The notes: generated by a model from the sequence alone, not told the origin. Shown: positions 31,605 through 41,214, counted from the first letter of the stretch. The stretch is DNA of 64,000 nucleotides from Hyphomicrobiales bacterium (GCA_900467685.1 UBQX01000012.1:77028-141027), one strand, 5' to 3'. Program-made: numbers and translations.

Positions 31605-31977
31605 GTTGTCCTCTCTGTTGGTGGGCGCCGTTTGTTATCTCTTTGGACGCCGGATATCTGCGATGCCGGGTTGTAGATGCCGCGCGCGGGGCTGTTCAGC
31701 CCTGACCGCGGCAATGCCGGCCGGATGAAAACATCATTTCACCTTGAACGCGATATTCGGACTTTTTCTGAAAAAAATGCAACAGGAATATGCGCTCCGG
31801 CCGTAAAATGCCCGTGCTTTCTCTCCCGTCCTCAGCCGTTCGATGCACGTCAAGATGAACGTCGCGTTCAGCGCGGGTTCATGGCGCGGGCCTAGCCTTC
31901 AACATCATCTGGAACGAAAAACGCCCCATTCACGTTCCAGCTTCCGATTCCAACGACCGGCGAACAAAGGAACACCG
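31605..31977. other. 373-base divergent intergenic region
   Basis: It separates the amino-acid binding-protein gene (minus) from the OmpA-family gene (plus). It should contain both promoters, but no clear -35/-10 pair, operator or repeat stands out. A GC-rich inverted stretch near 31680-31715 could form a hairpin. Confidence 0.5.
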
Positions 31978-34080
31978 ATGAAAGCCAGGAAACACCTACT
32001 CACCCATGTCTTCGTGTCGCTTGCGGCGCTGCCTGTGGCGCTGCCGCCGGCCTTTGCGGCAAACGCGCCCGCAATCGGCCAGCCCGCACAGCTCCTGCCG
32101 CATGCAGGTTTCAATCTGCCGACCCGGATGAGCCAGACGGAAGCCGGCGTTCGCGTTGCCCAGGCGGAAGAACCGCCGCCGGAACCCGGCGAGGAAGGCA
32201 AGCCGAGGAAGAAGAAGCCGGAAGCTCCGGCTGAAAAGCCGCCGGCGGAGCCTCCGAAGGCTGAAGCGCCCCCGGCTGAACCACCCAAGGCTGAACCACC
32301 CAAGCCTGAGCCCCCGAAGCCGGAGCCTCCCAAGCCCGCACCGGAGCCGAAGGCCGAGGCGCCGGTACAGCCAAAGCCCGAACCGAAGGCAGAGGCTCCA
32401 AAGCCTGAGCCGAAGGCCGAGGCCCCGAAGGCTGCCGCGCCCAAGGCTGAACCCCCGGCCGAAGAAGCTCCGAAGCCGGAGAAGAAGCGCCCGGCTGAGC
32501 CTGCCGCAGAAGCCAAGCCGCCGGCCGAAAAGCCCGCGCCCCCGGCTCCCAAGCCCGCCGCTGAAGCTCCGAAACCTGCCGCAGAGCCCAAACCTGCCGC
32601 AGAGCCGAAGGCGTCTCAGAAACCGGCTGCAGAAGCTCCGAAGCCGGCTGAAGAGAAACCTGCCGCCGAGGCTCCCAAGCCCGCCGAGCAGCCTGCGAAG
32701 CCGGAGGCCCCGAAAGCCGAGGCTCCGAAGGCACCTGCCGAACTGGCTCCTGAGCCGAAGCCTGCTCCGGGAGCAGAAAAGCCGGTGAAGCCAGGCGAGG
32801 CCCCCAAGCCGGCCCCCGCTGGCGAAGCTCCCGCACCGGCAGGCGCATCCAAGGAAGCACCGGCTGCCGCCGCGCCGACCGGCCAGCAGGCTCCTGTGCT
32901 CGATAGCGCGAAACCGGCCCCCGTGCTCGACAGCGCCAAGCCGGCGCCTGGCACTGCGCCTACAGCCGAGCCGAATGCGGCGCAGCCTGCCGCGCCCGGA
33001 CAGCCGCCTGCGGCCATAGCGCCGGCAGCACCTGCCGGTCAGCCTGCTCCTGCGGGCGAGCGTCGTGCGCCGCCGCCACCGCCGAAGACGGATGCCGATG
33101 CACAGGCGCCGATGCGCAATGTTGCCCCGCCGCCACCGCCGCCGCCGCTTGCGCCCAATGCAGCCGGCTGGGATCGTGGCCAGCGCATGCAGGCCCGGCC
33201 ACGCTATGACGCGCCGGCGGATGCCCGCGTGGAGGGTCGTGTCGATGGCCGTGACGTCCTGAACATTCTCGGTCAGATGATCGTGCGTGGTGGTGACAGC
33301 GATCGCTTCAACCGCGGCGCGGAGGACAGCTATTACGACCAGCTGCCCGGCGGACGCACCCGTGAGACGATCGAGCGTCCCAATGGCGTGATGATTGTCA
33401 CGATCCGCAACCGCTATGGCGACGTCATCCAGCGCTCGCGCATCGGTCGCGATGGCCGTGAGACGGTGCTGTTCTACGATCCCGATCTGCAGCAGCGGCC
33501 CGACCGCGAACGGGTCTTCCGCGATCCGTCGCTCGACCTGCCGCCCATGCAGCTCGACATCCCGGTCGATGAGTACATCATCGACACCTCGAACGCCCGC
33601 AACCCCGATTACTACGACTTCCTGCGCGAGCCGCCGGTGGAACGGGTTGAACGCGTCTACTCGCTCGATGAGGTCCGCTATTCGGCCCGCATCCGCGACA
33701 AGATGCGCCGCATCGACCTCGACACGATCCACTTTGCCACCGGCAGCGCGGATATCTCGATGAACGAGGCGGGGGCAATGAAGCGGGTTGCCCAGGCGAT
33801 GAAGAAGATCATCGACAAGAACCCGGGCGAAACCTTCCTTATCGAAGGTCATACGGATGCCGTCGGCTCGGATCAGTCCAACCTGGTCCTCTCCGACAAG
33901 CGTGCCGAGTCGGTCGCCGTGACCCTGTCGGAACTCTATGACATCCCGCCGGAAAACCTGGTGACCCAGGGTTACGGCGAGCGGTTCCTAAAGGTCCAGA
34001 CCGCTGGTCCTTCGGAAGAAAACCGCCGGGTAACGATCCGACGCATCACGCCGCTCGTCCGGCCCGTCGCCAGCAAGTAA
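31978..34080 (+). CDS. OmpA-family protein with very long Pro/Ala/Lys/Glu linker
   Basis: The product is 700 residues. A signal peptide covers 1-27 (ending ALPPAFA). Residues of about 60-390 are almost entirely Pro, Ala, Lys and Glu in repeats such as KPEPPKPEPPKP and AEAPKPAA. The middle part has VEGRVDGRDVLNILGQMIVR and RIGRDGRETVLFYD. The C-terminal OmpA domain (about 580-690) binds peptidoglycan: IHFATGSADISMNEAGAM and IEGHTDAVGSDQSNLVLSDK. The linker is long enough to span the periplasm. I chose ATG 31978, which has AAAGGAAC upstream. No beta-barrel is evident. A terminator follows at 34109. Confidence 0.92.
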   Translation: MKARKHLLTHVFVSLAALPVALPPAFAANAPAIGQPAQLLPHAGFNLPTRMSQTEAGVRVAQAEEPPPEPGEEGKPRKKKPEAPAEKPPAEPPKAEAPPAEPPKAEPPKPEPPKPEPPKPAPEPKAEAPVQPKPEPKAEAPKPEPKAEAPKAAAPKAEPPAEEAPKPEKKRPAEPAAEAKPPAEKPAPPAPKPAAEAPKPAAEPKPAAEPKASQKPAAEAPKPAEEKPAAEAPKPAEQPAKPEAPKAEAPKAPAELAPEPKPAPGAEKPVKPGEAPKPAPAGEAPAPAGASKEAPAAAAPTGQQAPVLDSAKPAPVLDSAKPAPGTAPTAEPNAAQPAAPGQPPAAIAPAAPAGQPAPAGERRAPPPPPKTDADAQAPMRNVAPPPPPPPLAPNAAGWDRGQRMQARPRYDAPADARVEGRVDGRDVLNILGQMIVRGGDSDRFNRGAEDSYYDQLPGGRTRETIERPNGVMIVTIRNRYGDVIQRSRIGRDGRETVLFYDPDLQQRPDRERVFRDPSLDLPPMQLDIPVDEYIIDTSNARNPDYYDFLREPPVERVERVYSLDEVRYSARIRDKMRRIDLDTIHFATGSADISMNEAGAMKRVAQAMKKIIDKNPGETFLIEGHTDAVGSDQSNLVLSDKRAESVAVTLSELYDIPPENLVTQGYGERFLKVQTAGPSEENRRVTIRRITPLVRPVASK

Positions 34081-34108
34081 GCGACCGGTCTACCGCAAGA
34101 CATTTGGC

Positions 34109-34143
34109 CCCGGCAGCCCCGCGCTGCCGGGTACTGATTTTAT
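34109..34143 (+). terminator. Rho-independent terminator of the OmpA-family gene
   Basis: CCCGGCAGC (34109-34117) and GCTGCCGGG (34123-34131) form a perfect 9-bp stem with a CCCGC loop, followed by TACTGATTTTATTT. Confidence 0.85.
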
Positions 34144-34265
34144 TTCAGCTTGGAGTTTCCTTGCCCGGTTCCTTGCATAAGGCACGCCACGTCAGGCGAC
34201 GCAACGCATCGGCAAGGTGACAACCTGGAGTATGCCGCCCTCTCGTTTTTGAAGTCGCCTTGATG

Positions 34266-34685
34266 TCATTCCCCAATGGGATATCGCGTATAATGGTCTT
34301 CGATAAACAAAAGCGCGGCTTTCTGAGACGCAGACAACTTAATGCTATCGTCGTCACGATGACCTAGCCGGTATTGCCGGTCCATTTCCAGAAATGTGGT
34401 GAGAATTTCAGGGGGAAGTGGCTCGACTGACCTTATCATTCCTTGCGAAAATACGTCGCCGACCGCTTTTCCGGTCCGTCGGTCAAACTTGCAGCATTCC
34501 TGTGTTGTGATCCGGCGTGACGTCACCACATCTTCATCAAGGCTCCGGACAAGACATATTGCCTGTGCGCCGTTGCCTTCGCTTACAGCATAAAAGACAT
34601 CGCCAATCTCGAGGCGGCTCAGAAGCTCTTCTCGCGACATGTTGCTGAAGGTGTGTTGGTGCGCGCAATGTTCCACCTGGGGCAC
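34266..34685 (-). CDS. Hypothetical protein, 139 residues
   Basis: The frame starts at GTG 34685 (139 residues) or ATG 34640 (124 residues, MSREELLSRLEIGDVFYAVS). Neither has a convincing ribosome-binding site. The visible features are EIGDVFYAVSEGNGAQAICL, a region that looks like a small beta-barrel, and a helical end (QKAALLFIEDHYTRYPIGE). No family is recognised. Codon use looks less GC-biased than in neighbouring genes. It is isolated between the ompA-like terminator and the giant GPR gene, with 206 non-coding bases above it that contain nothing besides the terminator at 34832. Confidence 0.6.
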   Translation of the reverse strand: MPQVEHCAHQHTFSNMSREELLSRLEIGDVFYAVSEGNGAQAICLVRSLDEDVVTSRRITTQECCKFDRRTGKAVGDVFSQGMIRSVEPLPPEILTTFLEMDRQYRLGHRDDDSIKLSASQKAALLFIEDHYTRYPIGE

Positions 34686-34831
34686 CTTTGACGTTCAAAG
34701 CGGCTTGAATTCAGACAATCAAAAGTAATCGAAAGGACATGTTGGCGCAACTCTTCCGTTTCGCCAACGATCCCTATCCGCCCAGACCGACATAGACAAT
34801 CGTCCAATTGCACCAGAACCCTCCAACGGAA

Positions 34832-34861
34832 AACCCCTGCAGCGAGGCCGCTGCCGGGGTT
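34832..34861. terminator. Bidirectional terminator after the GPR gene
   Basis: AACCCC-T-GCAGC pairs with GCTGC-C-GGGGTT. On the minus strand it lies about 30 bases past the stop of the GPR gene and is followed by TTTTCC. On the plus strand TTCGTGTTTTT follows. Confidence 0.75.
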
Positions 34862-34891
34862 TCGTGTTTTTGCGATGATCGCTCGCTCTGC

Positions 34892-37800
34892 TTACCGCAG
34901 ACGGCCTGCAGCGTGGGCCAGCATCGTATAGACCTTGCCGGTATCGGAGGTCAGGTAGGACTGCGTGATCGTCTTGTCGGGATCGTTGCGGGCGACGTCG
35001 GACAGCAGGTTTTCGAAATCGGCGATGTAGCGATCGACGGCGGCGCGGAACTCGCCTTCGCGTTCGTACTTGTGCTTGATCTCGTCAAACGTTTCTTGGC
35101 CCTTCAGCGTGTAGAGGCGACGGGTGAAGATGTCGCGCTCGCCGCGCTGGTAGCGGCGCCACAGGTCGACCGAGGCATCGTGGTCGATGGCGCGGGCGAT
35201 ATCGACGGAAAGCGAGTTCAGGCTTTCGACGACATGGCGCGGGTTGCGGGCAGCCGCGGCCGGCTGGGCGGCACGACGCTCGAACTGCGCTTCTTCGCGC
35301 GCTGCACCCTTCAACAGGTCGCTGATCCAGCCACCTTGCTGTGGAGCCTGCTGCGGTTGTGCAGCGGCACGCGGAGCCGGCGCATCCATCACGGCGGCAG
35401 CCTGACGGGCCACCGGCGCTTCCTGGCGGACCGGCTGAACCGGTGCCGGCTGGTATGCCGGCTGCGGCTGGAAGGCGGGTGCGGCGGCCGTGGCAGCAGC
35501 AGCGACGGGACGCGATACGGTCGACAGTTCCTGGCCGCGCGAGATGATGCGCGAGAGGTCCTGCAGCGCCTTGATCTGCTCGGACACAGCCTTGCGCATG
35601 TTGGCAGCGCTTTCCTTGGCTTCTTCCGGCAGGTCGAATGCGCCGCGCTTCACTTCCGCGCGGGTCATGTCGAGTTCGCGGCGAATGTCGGTGGCAGCCT
35701 TGCGGACTTCGTCCGTAGCGCCCGAGAAGCGGCCGACGGCCTCTTCGACAGCCGACTTCATGGCATCGCGCATGCGCTGGCTGGTCGCTTCCGACTTCAT
35801 GCCGGTTTCGGCGAGCAGGCGGTCGATATCGGACACGGTGCCGGTGATGCCGCCGCGCAGGCTTGCGGCAATCTCGTTGGCACGGCGCTCGGCCTGGCCA
35901 AGCGCGCCTTCCAGTGCGCGGCCAGCCTCTGCGGTCGCCTCGGTGAGCGACTGACGCAACGTCTGTGCGGCTTCCTGCGAGCGCAGCTCGGCGGCAGAAA
36001 GCACGCGGTCAGCGTCTGCATAGGAGCTTGCAAGGCTGGAGCGCAGGTTTGTCGCGATGTGACCGGTCCGCTCTTCGACTTCCGCCATGGCATCGCCGAC
36101 GAGGGCGCCGAGCGAGCGCATGGTGCGTTCGATCTCTTCCGAGCGGCCGATGAGGCCAATCGAGAGATCGCGCAGCGCCTGCTGGCGTTCTTCGAGCGTC
36201 GAAGCAAGGTTGGACTGTGCGGCGGAAACGAGTTCCGAAGCCTGGCTAAGCACGCGGGCGTGATCGTCGAAGCGGCCCGAGATGCCGGCAATCTGGCCGA
36301 GCGTGTTGTTCGACAGATCGACCAGCTTTTCGGACTTGCCTTCGAGAAGACGAGTTGCGGCCGTCATGACATCCGCAGCCTTGGCCGCTTCGGTGCCGAT
36401 GCGGCTTGCCGTCTGATCGAGGCGGCTGTCGGCGGCCGAAAGCGTCGTTGCCGAGACGTCCAGAACCTCCGCAAGATTGCGGTTCGACGCCTGCAGCTGG
36501 TTGATGAGGGTCGATACGTTCTCGCGCAGGCTCGACTCGGTTGCGTTCAGCGCTTCGGTCGTTTCCGTCGTGCGCTGGCTGATCGCATCCATTGCTTCGC
36601 CGGTGCGCGAGGTGAGGGCGGCAATCAGGGCATCGTTTTCCTTGCGGATCTGCGCCGCGCTGTTTTCCGCAGCGCTCGAGATGCGGGCCGCCGCTGTCGC
36701 GCTGGCGTTAGCAAGCAGGTCGGCTGCGGGTTGAGCGCGCGTCTCGATCAGCTTCGACATCTCTTCGGCGCGGCCTGCGAGCATCGAATTCAGTTCGCGG
36801 GTGCGCTCGTCGAGCGTCGTGCGGATCGTCTCGTGGCGAGCGGCCAGTGCACGCTCGGCATCGGTCAGACCGCGAGTGATCGACTCGCCGCGCTGCGCCA
36901 GTTCCTGGTCGGCCTGAACGACCCGGCCCGTCAGTTCCTCGGCGCGCTGCGCTGCCTGGCTTGCAAGCTCTTCGGCACGCGCTGCTGCCAGCTGCGCCAG
37001 TTCCTCGGCGCGGGCGGCCGTTTCGCTGGTGAAGCGGTTTGTTGTCTCGGCGAGGTTGGACGTGACCTTGTAGGCTTCCTGGCCGATGATGTTCGTGACT
37101 TCAGCTGCAGCCGCAGAGAGCGAAGAGACGAGCCCGGAGGTCTTCTGGTCGATGGTCGATGCAAGGCGTTCGCCAGCTTCGTTCGCGAGGTTGGCGACGT
37201 TTTCGCTGGTGGTGCGGACGCGGCCTTCGAGAGCCGTGAGCGAAGTCTCGATCTTGCTGCCCGATTCTTCCAGATGCGACGAGATGTTTCCGAGCGCCGA
37301 ATCCATGCGGCCGCTGACCGTCGACGCCAGCTGATCGATTTCGCGGGCAGCGTCGGTGAAGCGGCCGGCAACGGTGCCGGTCGTGCTCAGGACGCTGTCG
37401 TTGAGGCGCGCAGCACTCTGCTCGACGGCATCACGCAGAGCCGATTCGCGTTCTTCGAGCGACATTTCGAGCATGCCGGTCGCTGCAGCGATCGAGGCAC
37501 CGATGGCAGTCGCCTGTTCGTTCAGCGTGTCGCCCAGCTGGCCAATCCCGTTGGAGATCGTGTCGGCGATATTGCCATGGCTGGCCGAGAACATGCGGCT
37601 CATCTCGTTGATGCCGGAGTTCACGGTGATGTCGAACTGAGCGTGGCCGCCCTGCAGCATGGCGGCAAAGCGATCTTGGCCGCCGGTGATCGTGCCCGCC
37701 AGCGCATCCTCGTGATTGCGCAGGACGCCTTCGAGGTTCTCGATATTGGCGGACATGGTCTGTGCGGAGACGGCAACTGTCTGCGAGAGCAGGTCTTCCG

Positions 37801-40252
37801 CCTTCTCGTGGCCGGCCCTGAAGATCGTGGCGGTCTTCTCGAGGTTGTCCGAGAAAATCGCTTCCGCGCGGTCGATACTGTTCTGGATCGCGCCCACGGT
37901 CTGGTCGAGGCCGGAGGTGAAGAGTGTTTCGGTGCGCGTCATCGTCGATTCGAAGCGTGTGACGGCCTCGCTCGAACCTTCGGCAAATGCCGAGTTGACG
38001 CGTTCCAGGCCCGCCTCGATGGCGCCGGCAGCACGGCCCGTGCTTTCGGCGAACGTGGTTTCCATGCTGGCGATGCGGTCGTCCAGCGTGCTACGCAGCG
38101 TGTCGGACGCAATGCCGATCGAAAGCTGGAGGCTGGCTTCGCCTTCGTCCAGTGCGCCGGCGATGCTGTCTGCACCGCGCGTAATGACGGTTTCGATGGA
38201 GTTGCGGCGCTCTTCGAAAGCGCGGTCGAAGGCTTCCTCATGGGCGATCAGCGAGTTGGAGAGCTGAGCTGTGCCTTCGGTCATGATGGTCGAGATGCGT
38301 TCTTCGCCGCCAACGAGCGCTTCTTCCAGGGTTGCCGCACGCGTGTTGAACTCGGAGCTGAAGTTGTTGCGCGCCTGATCCAGACCGCTGAAGATGCGCT
38401 GCTGGCCTTCCGACAGCGCCGTTTCGAGCGTTGCCGCGCGGGTGCTGAATTCCGAGGTGAACTGGTCGCGTGCCTGCTCGAGACCGCCGAAGAGGGCGGA
38501 AGAGCGCTCTGCAAGCACGTTGTCGATGCGGACATGCACCTCGTTGACCGACTGACTGAGCGACTGGCTGTGCTGGCTGATCGTGCTGTCGATCATTTCC
38601 TGGCCGGTGCTCAGCGTCGTAGCCAGCGCGAAGGTCTGGTCTGAGAGAGCGGAACTCAGGCGCTCGATGCTGGTGCCGAGCAGGCCCTGCATCGCGTCCT
38701 GATGCGTGCCCACGGTCGACTCGACGCGGTCCAGGCTGTCGTTGAGCTTCGAGCCCAGCTCGCCGGCGCGGCGGTCGAACGCCTCGCTGAAGGCCGAGAA
38801 CCTGTCGTCGAAGGCCGCGCTGACGCTGCCGATCGTCGACTCGAGCTTCTCTTCGAAGAAGCCGGTCCGCAGGTCCATATCCATGACCGCTTCGTCGGCC
38901 GCAGACTTGAGGTTCTGGCGGAAGGAGGCGCCCTTTTCATCCAGCGCCGTATTGAGAGAGGAGATGAGGTCGTCGAGGCCGGTCACGATCGCGCTCTGGC
39001 CGACGGCCAAACTGTCGTTGATTTCCTGCGTGCGTGCAATCAGCGTTTCATTGAGCTGTCGCGTGCGCTCGGCGAGAGCGGCATTCAGCTTCGAGGTATT
39101 CTGATCGAGCGTGGAGGCGCGGGTTTCGAACTGCGACAGAAGCTCGTTACCGCGGTTAGAGAGCGCGAAGCTCAACTCTTCCAAACGCGTGTCGAATTCG
39201 TTGGCGAGCGCAAAGCCAGCGGAATTCAGCGTCGAAAGGAGCGTGTCGGACTGGGTCGCGAGCATCGTGCCGATCGTGCTGGCAGCCGTCTCCGACTTTT
39301 CCATCAGCAACGCAGCGCGCGTGTCGATCATCGAAGCGAAGGCTTCGCCGGTGATCGCCATCTGCGCCGTCAGCGATTCGGCGGCACCGCGCATGTCGGA
39401 GGCGAGGCTGTCATGAGCACCGGATATCGACGAACGCAGGCGCTCGGAATGATTGATGATCGCTTCACGTTCGGCGCTGAGTTCGTTGACCAGCGTGCGC
39501 ACGCGCACTTCGTTTTCGGAATAGCTGCGCTCCAGCGCATTCACTTCCGAATGCACGAGCGTTTCGAGCTCGGTAGCGCGCGCAATCGTGCGCTCGATGC
39601 CTTCGCTCATGGCCGAGACTTCGCGGCGAACGGCCTGGCCGATCGTCATGATGCGCTGCGAGGCCATGGTTTCCGGCTCGCTGAGGCGCAGAGCGACCTC
39701 CGCCATGGAGCGCGCCGCCGAGCGCATTTCCTGCGCGCGGGCCAGAATGAGACCGAAGCCGATGATCAGCAGAACCGGAACGATGACGATACCAGCGAGC
39801 GTCAGGAAGCCGGGGCTCGTCAGCGTGCTCGCGACATTTTCCGTGCCGGCCTTTGGCGTGGAGAGTGCAAGATAGCCAAGCGCGATCGAGATCACGATCC
39901 AGATGAAGGCGAAGAGAACAGCGCTGCGGATGACAGTCCGACCGGCGCGCGAGTCGAGCGACCGCAGCAGGGACGACGACGTCCGTCCGGATGGATCGTT
40001 GGCGGGCGCCAGGTAAGGCGATTTTGGAGCGGGTTCTGGACCGAGTTCACGGGCGAAATCGGGACGTGCTTCGGATGCTGACTCGGCACTCATGGCTCTT
40101 GCAGGTCTCCCTTCACCCGAGCGTGCATAATTGCTCGCCGGCTGCGAAGCGGCCTTCGGCTTGGCGGTATCGTCAAAGTCGATCTGGAGGGCTTTCTCCA
40201 AAGCGTCAAACGCAGCCTGTTCAACAGGTTCGTTGCCCTTTTTTGTCGCCAT
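34892..40252 (-). CDS. gpr: Growth-pole-ring (GPR/RgsE-like) giant coiled-coil membrane protein
   Basis: The product is 1786 residues. An Ala/Pro-rich cytoplasmic N-terminus is followed by two membrane helices (about 107-131 and 148-171). About 1,300 residues of coiled coil built from degenerate apolipoprotein-like repeats follow; for example F-SEF-TRAATLE-AL recurs in successive units. A Gln/Pro/Ala-rich linker comes next, then a folded end (HVVESLNSLSVDIARAIDHD ... LWRRYQRGERDIFTRRLY). This architecture matches Agrobacterium GPR and Sinorhizobium RgsE, which form a ring at the growing pole and are needed for unipolar elongation. It is shorter than the Agrobacterium protein as I remember it (over 2,000). 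It is divergent from an HPt gene. Confidence 0.88.
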   Translation of the reverse strand: MATKKGNEPVEQAAFDALEKALQIDFDDTAKPKAASQPASNYARSGEGRPARAMSAESASEARPDFARELGPEPAPKSPYLAPANDPSGRTSSSLLRSLDSRAGRTVIRSAVLFAFIWIVISIALGYLALSTPKAGTENVASTLTSPGFLTLAGIVIVPVLLIIGFGLILARAQEMRSAARSMAEVALRLSEPETMASQRIMTIGQAVRREVSAMSEGIERTIARATELETLVHSEVNALERSYSENEVRVRTLVNELSAEREAIINHSERLRSSISGAHDSLASDMRGAAESLTAQMAITGEAFASMIDTRAALLMEKSETAASTIGTMLATQSDTLLSTLNSAGFALANEFDTRLEELSFALSNRGNELLSQFETRASTLDQNTSKLNAALAERTRQLNETLIARTQEINDSLAVGQSAIVTGLDDLISSLNTALDEKGASFRQNLKSAADEAVMDMDLRTGFFEEKLESTIGSVSAAFDDRFSAFSEAFDRRAGELGSKLNDSLDRVESTVGTHQDAMQGLLGTSIERLSSALSDQTFALATTLSTGQEMIDSTISQHSQSLSQSVNEVHVRIDNVLAERSSALFGGLEQARDQFTSEFSTRAATLETALSEGQQRIFSGLDQARNNFSSEFNTRAATLEEALVGGEERISTIMTEGTAQLSNSLIAHEEAFDRAFEERRNSIETVITRGADSIAGALDEGEASLQLSIGIASDTLRSTLDDRIASMETTFAESTGRAAGAIEAGLERVNSAFAEGSSEAVTRFESTMTRTETLFTSGLDQTVGAIQNSIDRAEAIFSDNLEKTATIFRAGHEKAEDLLSQTVAVSAQTMSANIENLEGVLRNHEDALAGTITGGQDRFAAMLQGGHAQFDITVNSGINEMSRMFSASHGNIADTISNGIGQLGDTLNEQATAIGASIAAATGMLEMSLEERESALRDAVEQSAARLNDSVLSTTGTVAGRFTDAAREIDQLASTVSGRMDSALGNISSHLEESGSKIETSLTALEGRVRTTSENVANLANEAGERLASTIDQKTSGLVSSLSAAAAEVTNIIGQEAYKVTSNLAETTNRFTSETAARAEELAQLAAARAEELASQAAQRAEELTGRVVQADQELAQRGESITRGLTDAERALAARHETIRTTLDERTRELNSMLAGRAEEMSKLIETRAQPAADLLANASATAAARISSAAENSAAQIRKENDALIAALTSRTGEAMDAISQRTTETTEALNATESSLRENVSTLINQLQASNRNLAEVLDVSATTLSAADSRLDQTASRIGTEAAKAADVMTAATRLLEGKSEKLVDLSNNTLGQIAGISGRFDDHARVLSQASELVSAAQSNLASTLEERQQALRDLSIGLIGRSEEIERTMRSLGALVGDAMAEVEERTGHIATNLRSSLASSYADADRVLSAAELRSQEAAQTLRQSLTEATAEAGRALEGALGQAERRANEIAASLRGGITGTVSDIDRLLAETGMKSEATSQRMRDAMKSAVEEAVGRFSGATDEVRKAATDIRRELDMTRAEVKRGAFDLPEEAKESAANMRKAVSEQIKALQDLSRIISRGQELSTVSRPVAAAATAAAPAFQPQPAYQPAPVQPVRQEAPVARQAAAVMDAPAPRAAAQPQQAPQQGGWISDLLKGAAREEAQFERRAAQPAAAARNPRHVVESLNSLSVDIARAIDHDASVDLWRRYQRGERDIFTRRLYTLKGQETFDEIKHKYEREGEFRAAVDRYIADFENLLSDVARNDPDKTITQSYLTSDTGKVYTMLAHAAGRLR

Positions 40253-40814
40253 GCTTTTTACGCCTCGTTACGCACTCTACTCGATGACGGGAGGAACGCT
40301 GCCGCACCCCAAACCGTCAAGCCTTGCACAAGCTGCGATGAATAGACCGTTCTTGTCTTCGGGTTAACCCGCCAGACCATCTATCCACCGTAACCTGACC
40401 TCGCAGTCAGGGCCGTCGCGCATCTTATCATGCGCGCCTTGCGCTTGGCCACCTGTCATCATTCGGGACAGGGCAACAAGTGCCTCATCCACGCCATTAC
40501 GACCCTGTCTTCATGCGGGACGCAGCACCCGCACAATGTCTGACCGTATCGTTCCGGCACAATAGCTTAAATGCCGGTCAAGAGAGGAGTCCTTATTAAT
40601 GCGGGGCTTCTGCGGCACGCGCGCTTCGTCGAAGCCCGAGCGGATTTTCTCTACCGATTTCGGACGTTTAGAGGATGTTAACCATGAATTAAGTTTTTCG
40701 TCCAGTTTCCGCCTGCTTTTAATCGGATGGCGATTTTCCGCTGCTTTCATGCGGTTGTTCCCGAGCACCCTCACGGGCCGGGTTCAAACTATAACGATAA
40801 AAGGAAAACAGGTT
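40253..40814. other. 562-base divergent intergenic region between gpr and the HPt gene
   Basis: It contains a full CtrA-type site at 40678-40692, 122 bases from the HPt start and 425 bases from the gpr start. It also contains a TGCGGG...CCCGCA inverted repeat (40514-40533) and GGGTTAACCC near 40361. No coding frame with a ribosome-binding site is convincing here. Confidence 0.6.
40678..40692. promoter_or_regulatory. CtrA-type binding site upstream of the HPt gene
   Basis: TTAA (40678-40681), CCATGAA, TTAA (40689-40692) is an exact TTAA-N7-TTAA CtrA site, and the left half reads TTAACCAT. It lies in the divergent region between gpr and the HPt gene, closer to the latter. Confidence 0.7.
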
Positions 40815-41183
40815 ATGGCATCCTATAACATCGCGTTCGCCGCCCCTGAAGCGCCGAAGGGCTATGGCCCGTCCGCTTCCAAGCCGATCGATCTCGTTCA
40901 CCTCGCGCGCCAGACCATGGGCGATCGCACGGTTGAGCTGGAGGTCCTCAAGATTTTCGCACGCCAGGCGCGCCAGTGCCTCGCCGAACTCTCGATCGCC
41001 GATCGGGACGGCAAGATCGCCACGGCGCATCGCCTAAAGGGTGCCGCCCAGGCCGTTGGCGCTTTCCCGCTGTCCAAATTCGCTGAAGAAATGGAAGCCG
41101 GCGCCTTCGACGCTGCGCACATGGCGAAGATGACGGCGGCGATTACCGAAACCGAGAACTTCATCAATCGTCTCTGCCGCTGA
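40815..41183 (+). CDS. Single-domain HPt phosphotransfer protein
   Basis: The product is 122 residues from ATG 40815 (AAGGAAAACAGG upstream). The helical HPt domain covers about residues 25-120: EVLKIFARQARQCLAELSIA, then TAHRLKGAAQAVGAFPLSKF, where the His of HRLKG is the phosphorylation site. It is cytoplasmic. It shuttles phosphate between a hybrid kinase receiver and a response regulator. It is not ChpT, which is larger and kinase-like. Its position between gpr and cckA, plus the CtrA box upstream, suggests a cell-cycle or polarity role; the partner is unknown. A strong terminator follows. Confidence 0.9.
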   Translation: MASYNIAFAAPEAPKGYGPSASKPIDLVHLARQTMGDRTVELEVLKIFARQARQCLAELSIADRDGKIATAHRLKGAAQAVGAFPLSKFAEEMEAGAFDAAHMAKMTAAITETENFINRLCR

Positions 41184-41214
41184 ACAAGGCGTCGGATCGA
41201 CCGATCAAAACAAA

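Noticed and set aside
31996-33852. 618-codon minus-strand frame opposite the OmpA gene
   Set aside because: It arises from the repetitive Pro/Ala/Lys/Glu codons of the plus strand; the product is Arg/Leu/Gly repeats without recognisable features.
34808-38644. 1278-codon open frame on the plus strand opposite gpr
   Set aside because: It is a shadow of a GC-rich gene with biased codons: the product is an Arg/Gly/Ala-rich mix with no domain, no start site and no separate promoter, while the minus frame has clear helices, repeats and a known architecture.
40514-40533. TGCGGG...CCCGCA inverted repeat resembling the MarR operator
   Set aside because: The spacer is eight rather than six bases and the location between gpr and the HPt gene gives no link to the MarR regulator; likely chance in GC-rich sequence.
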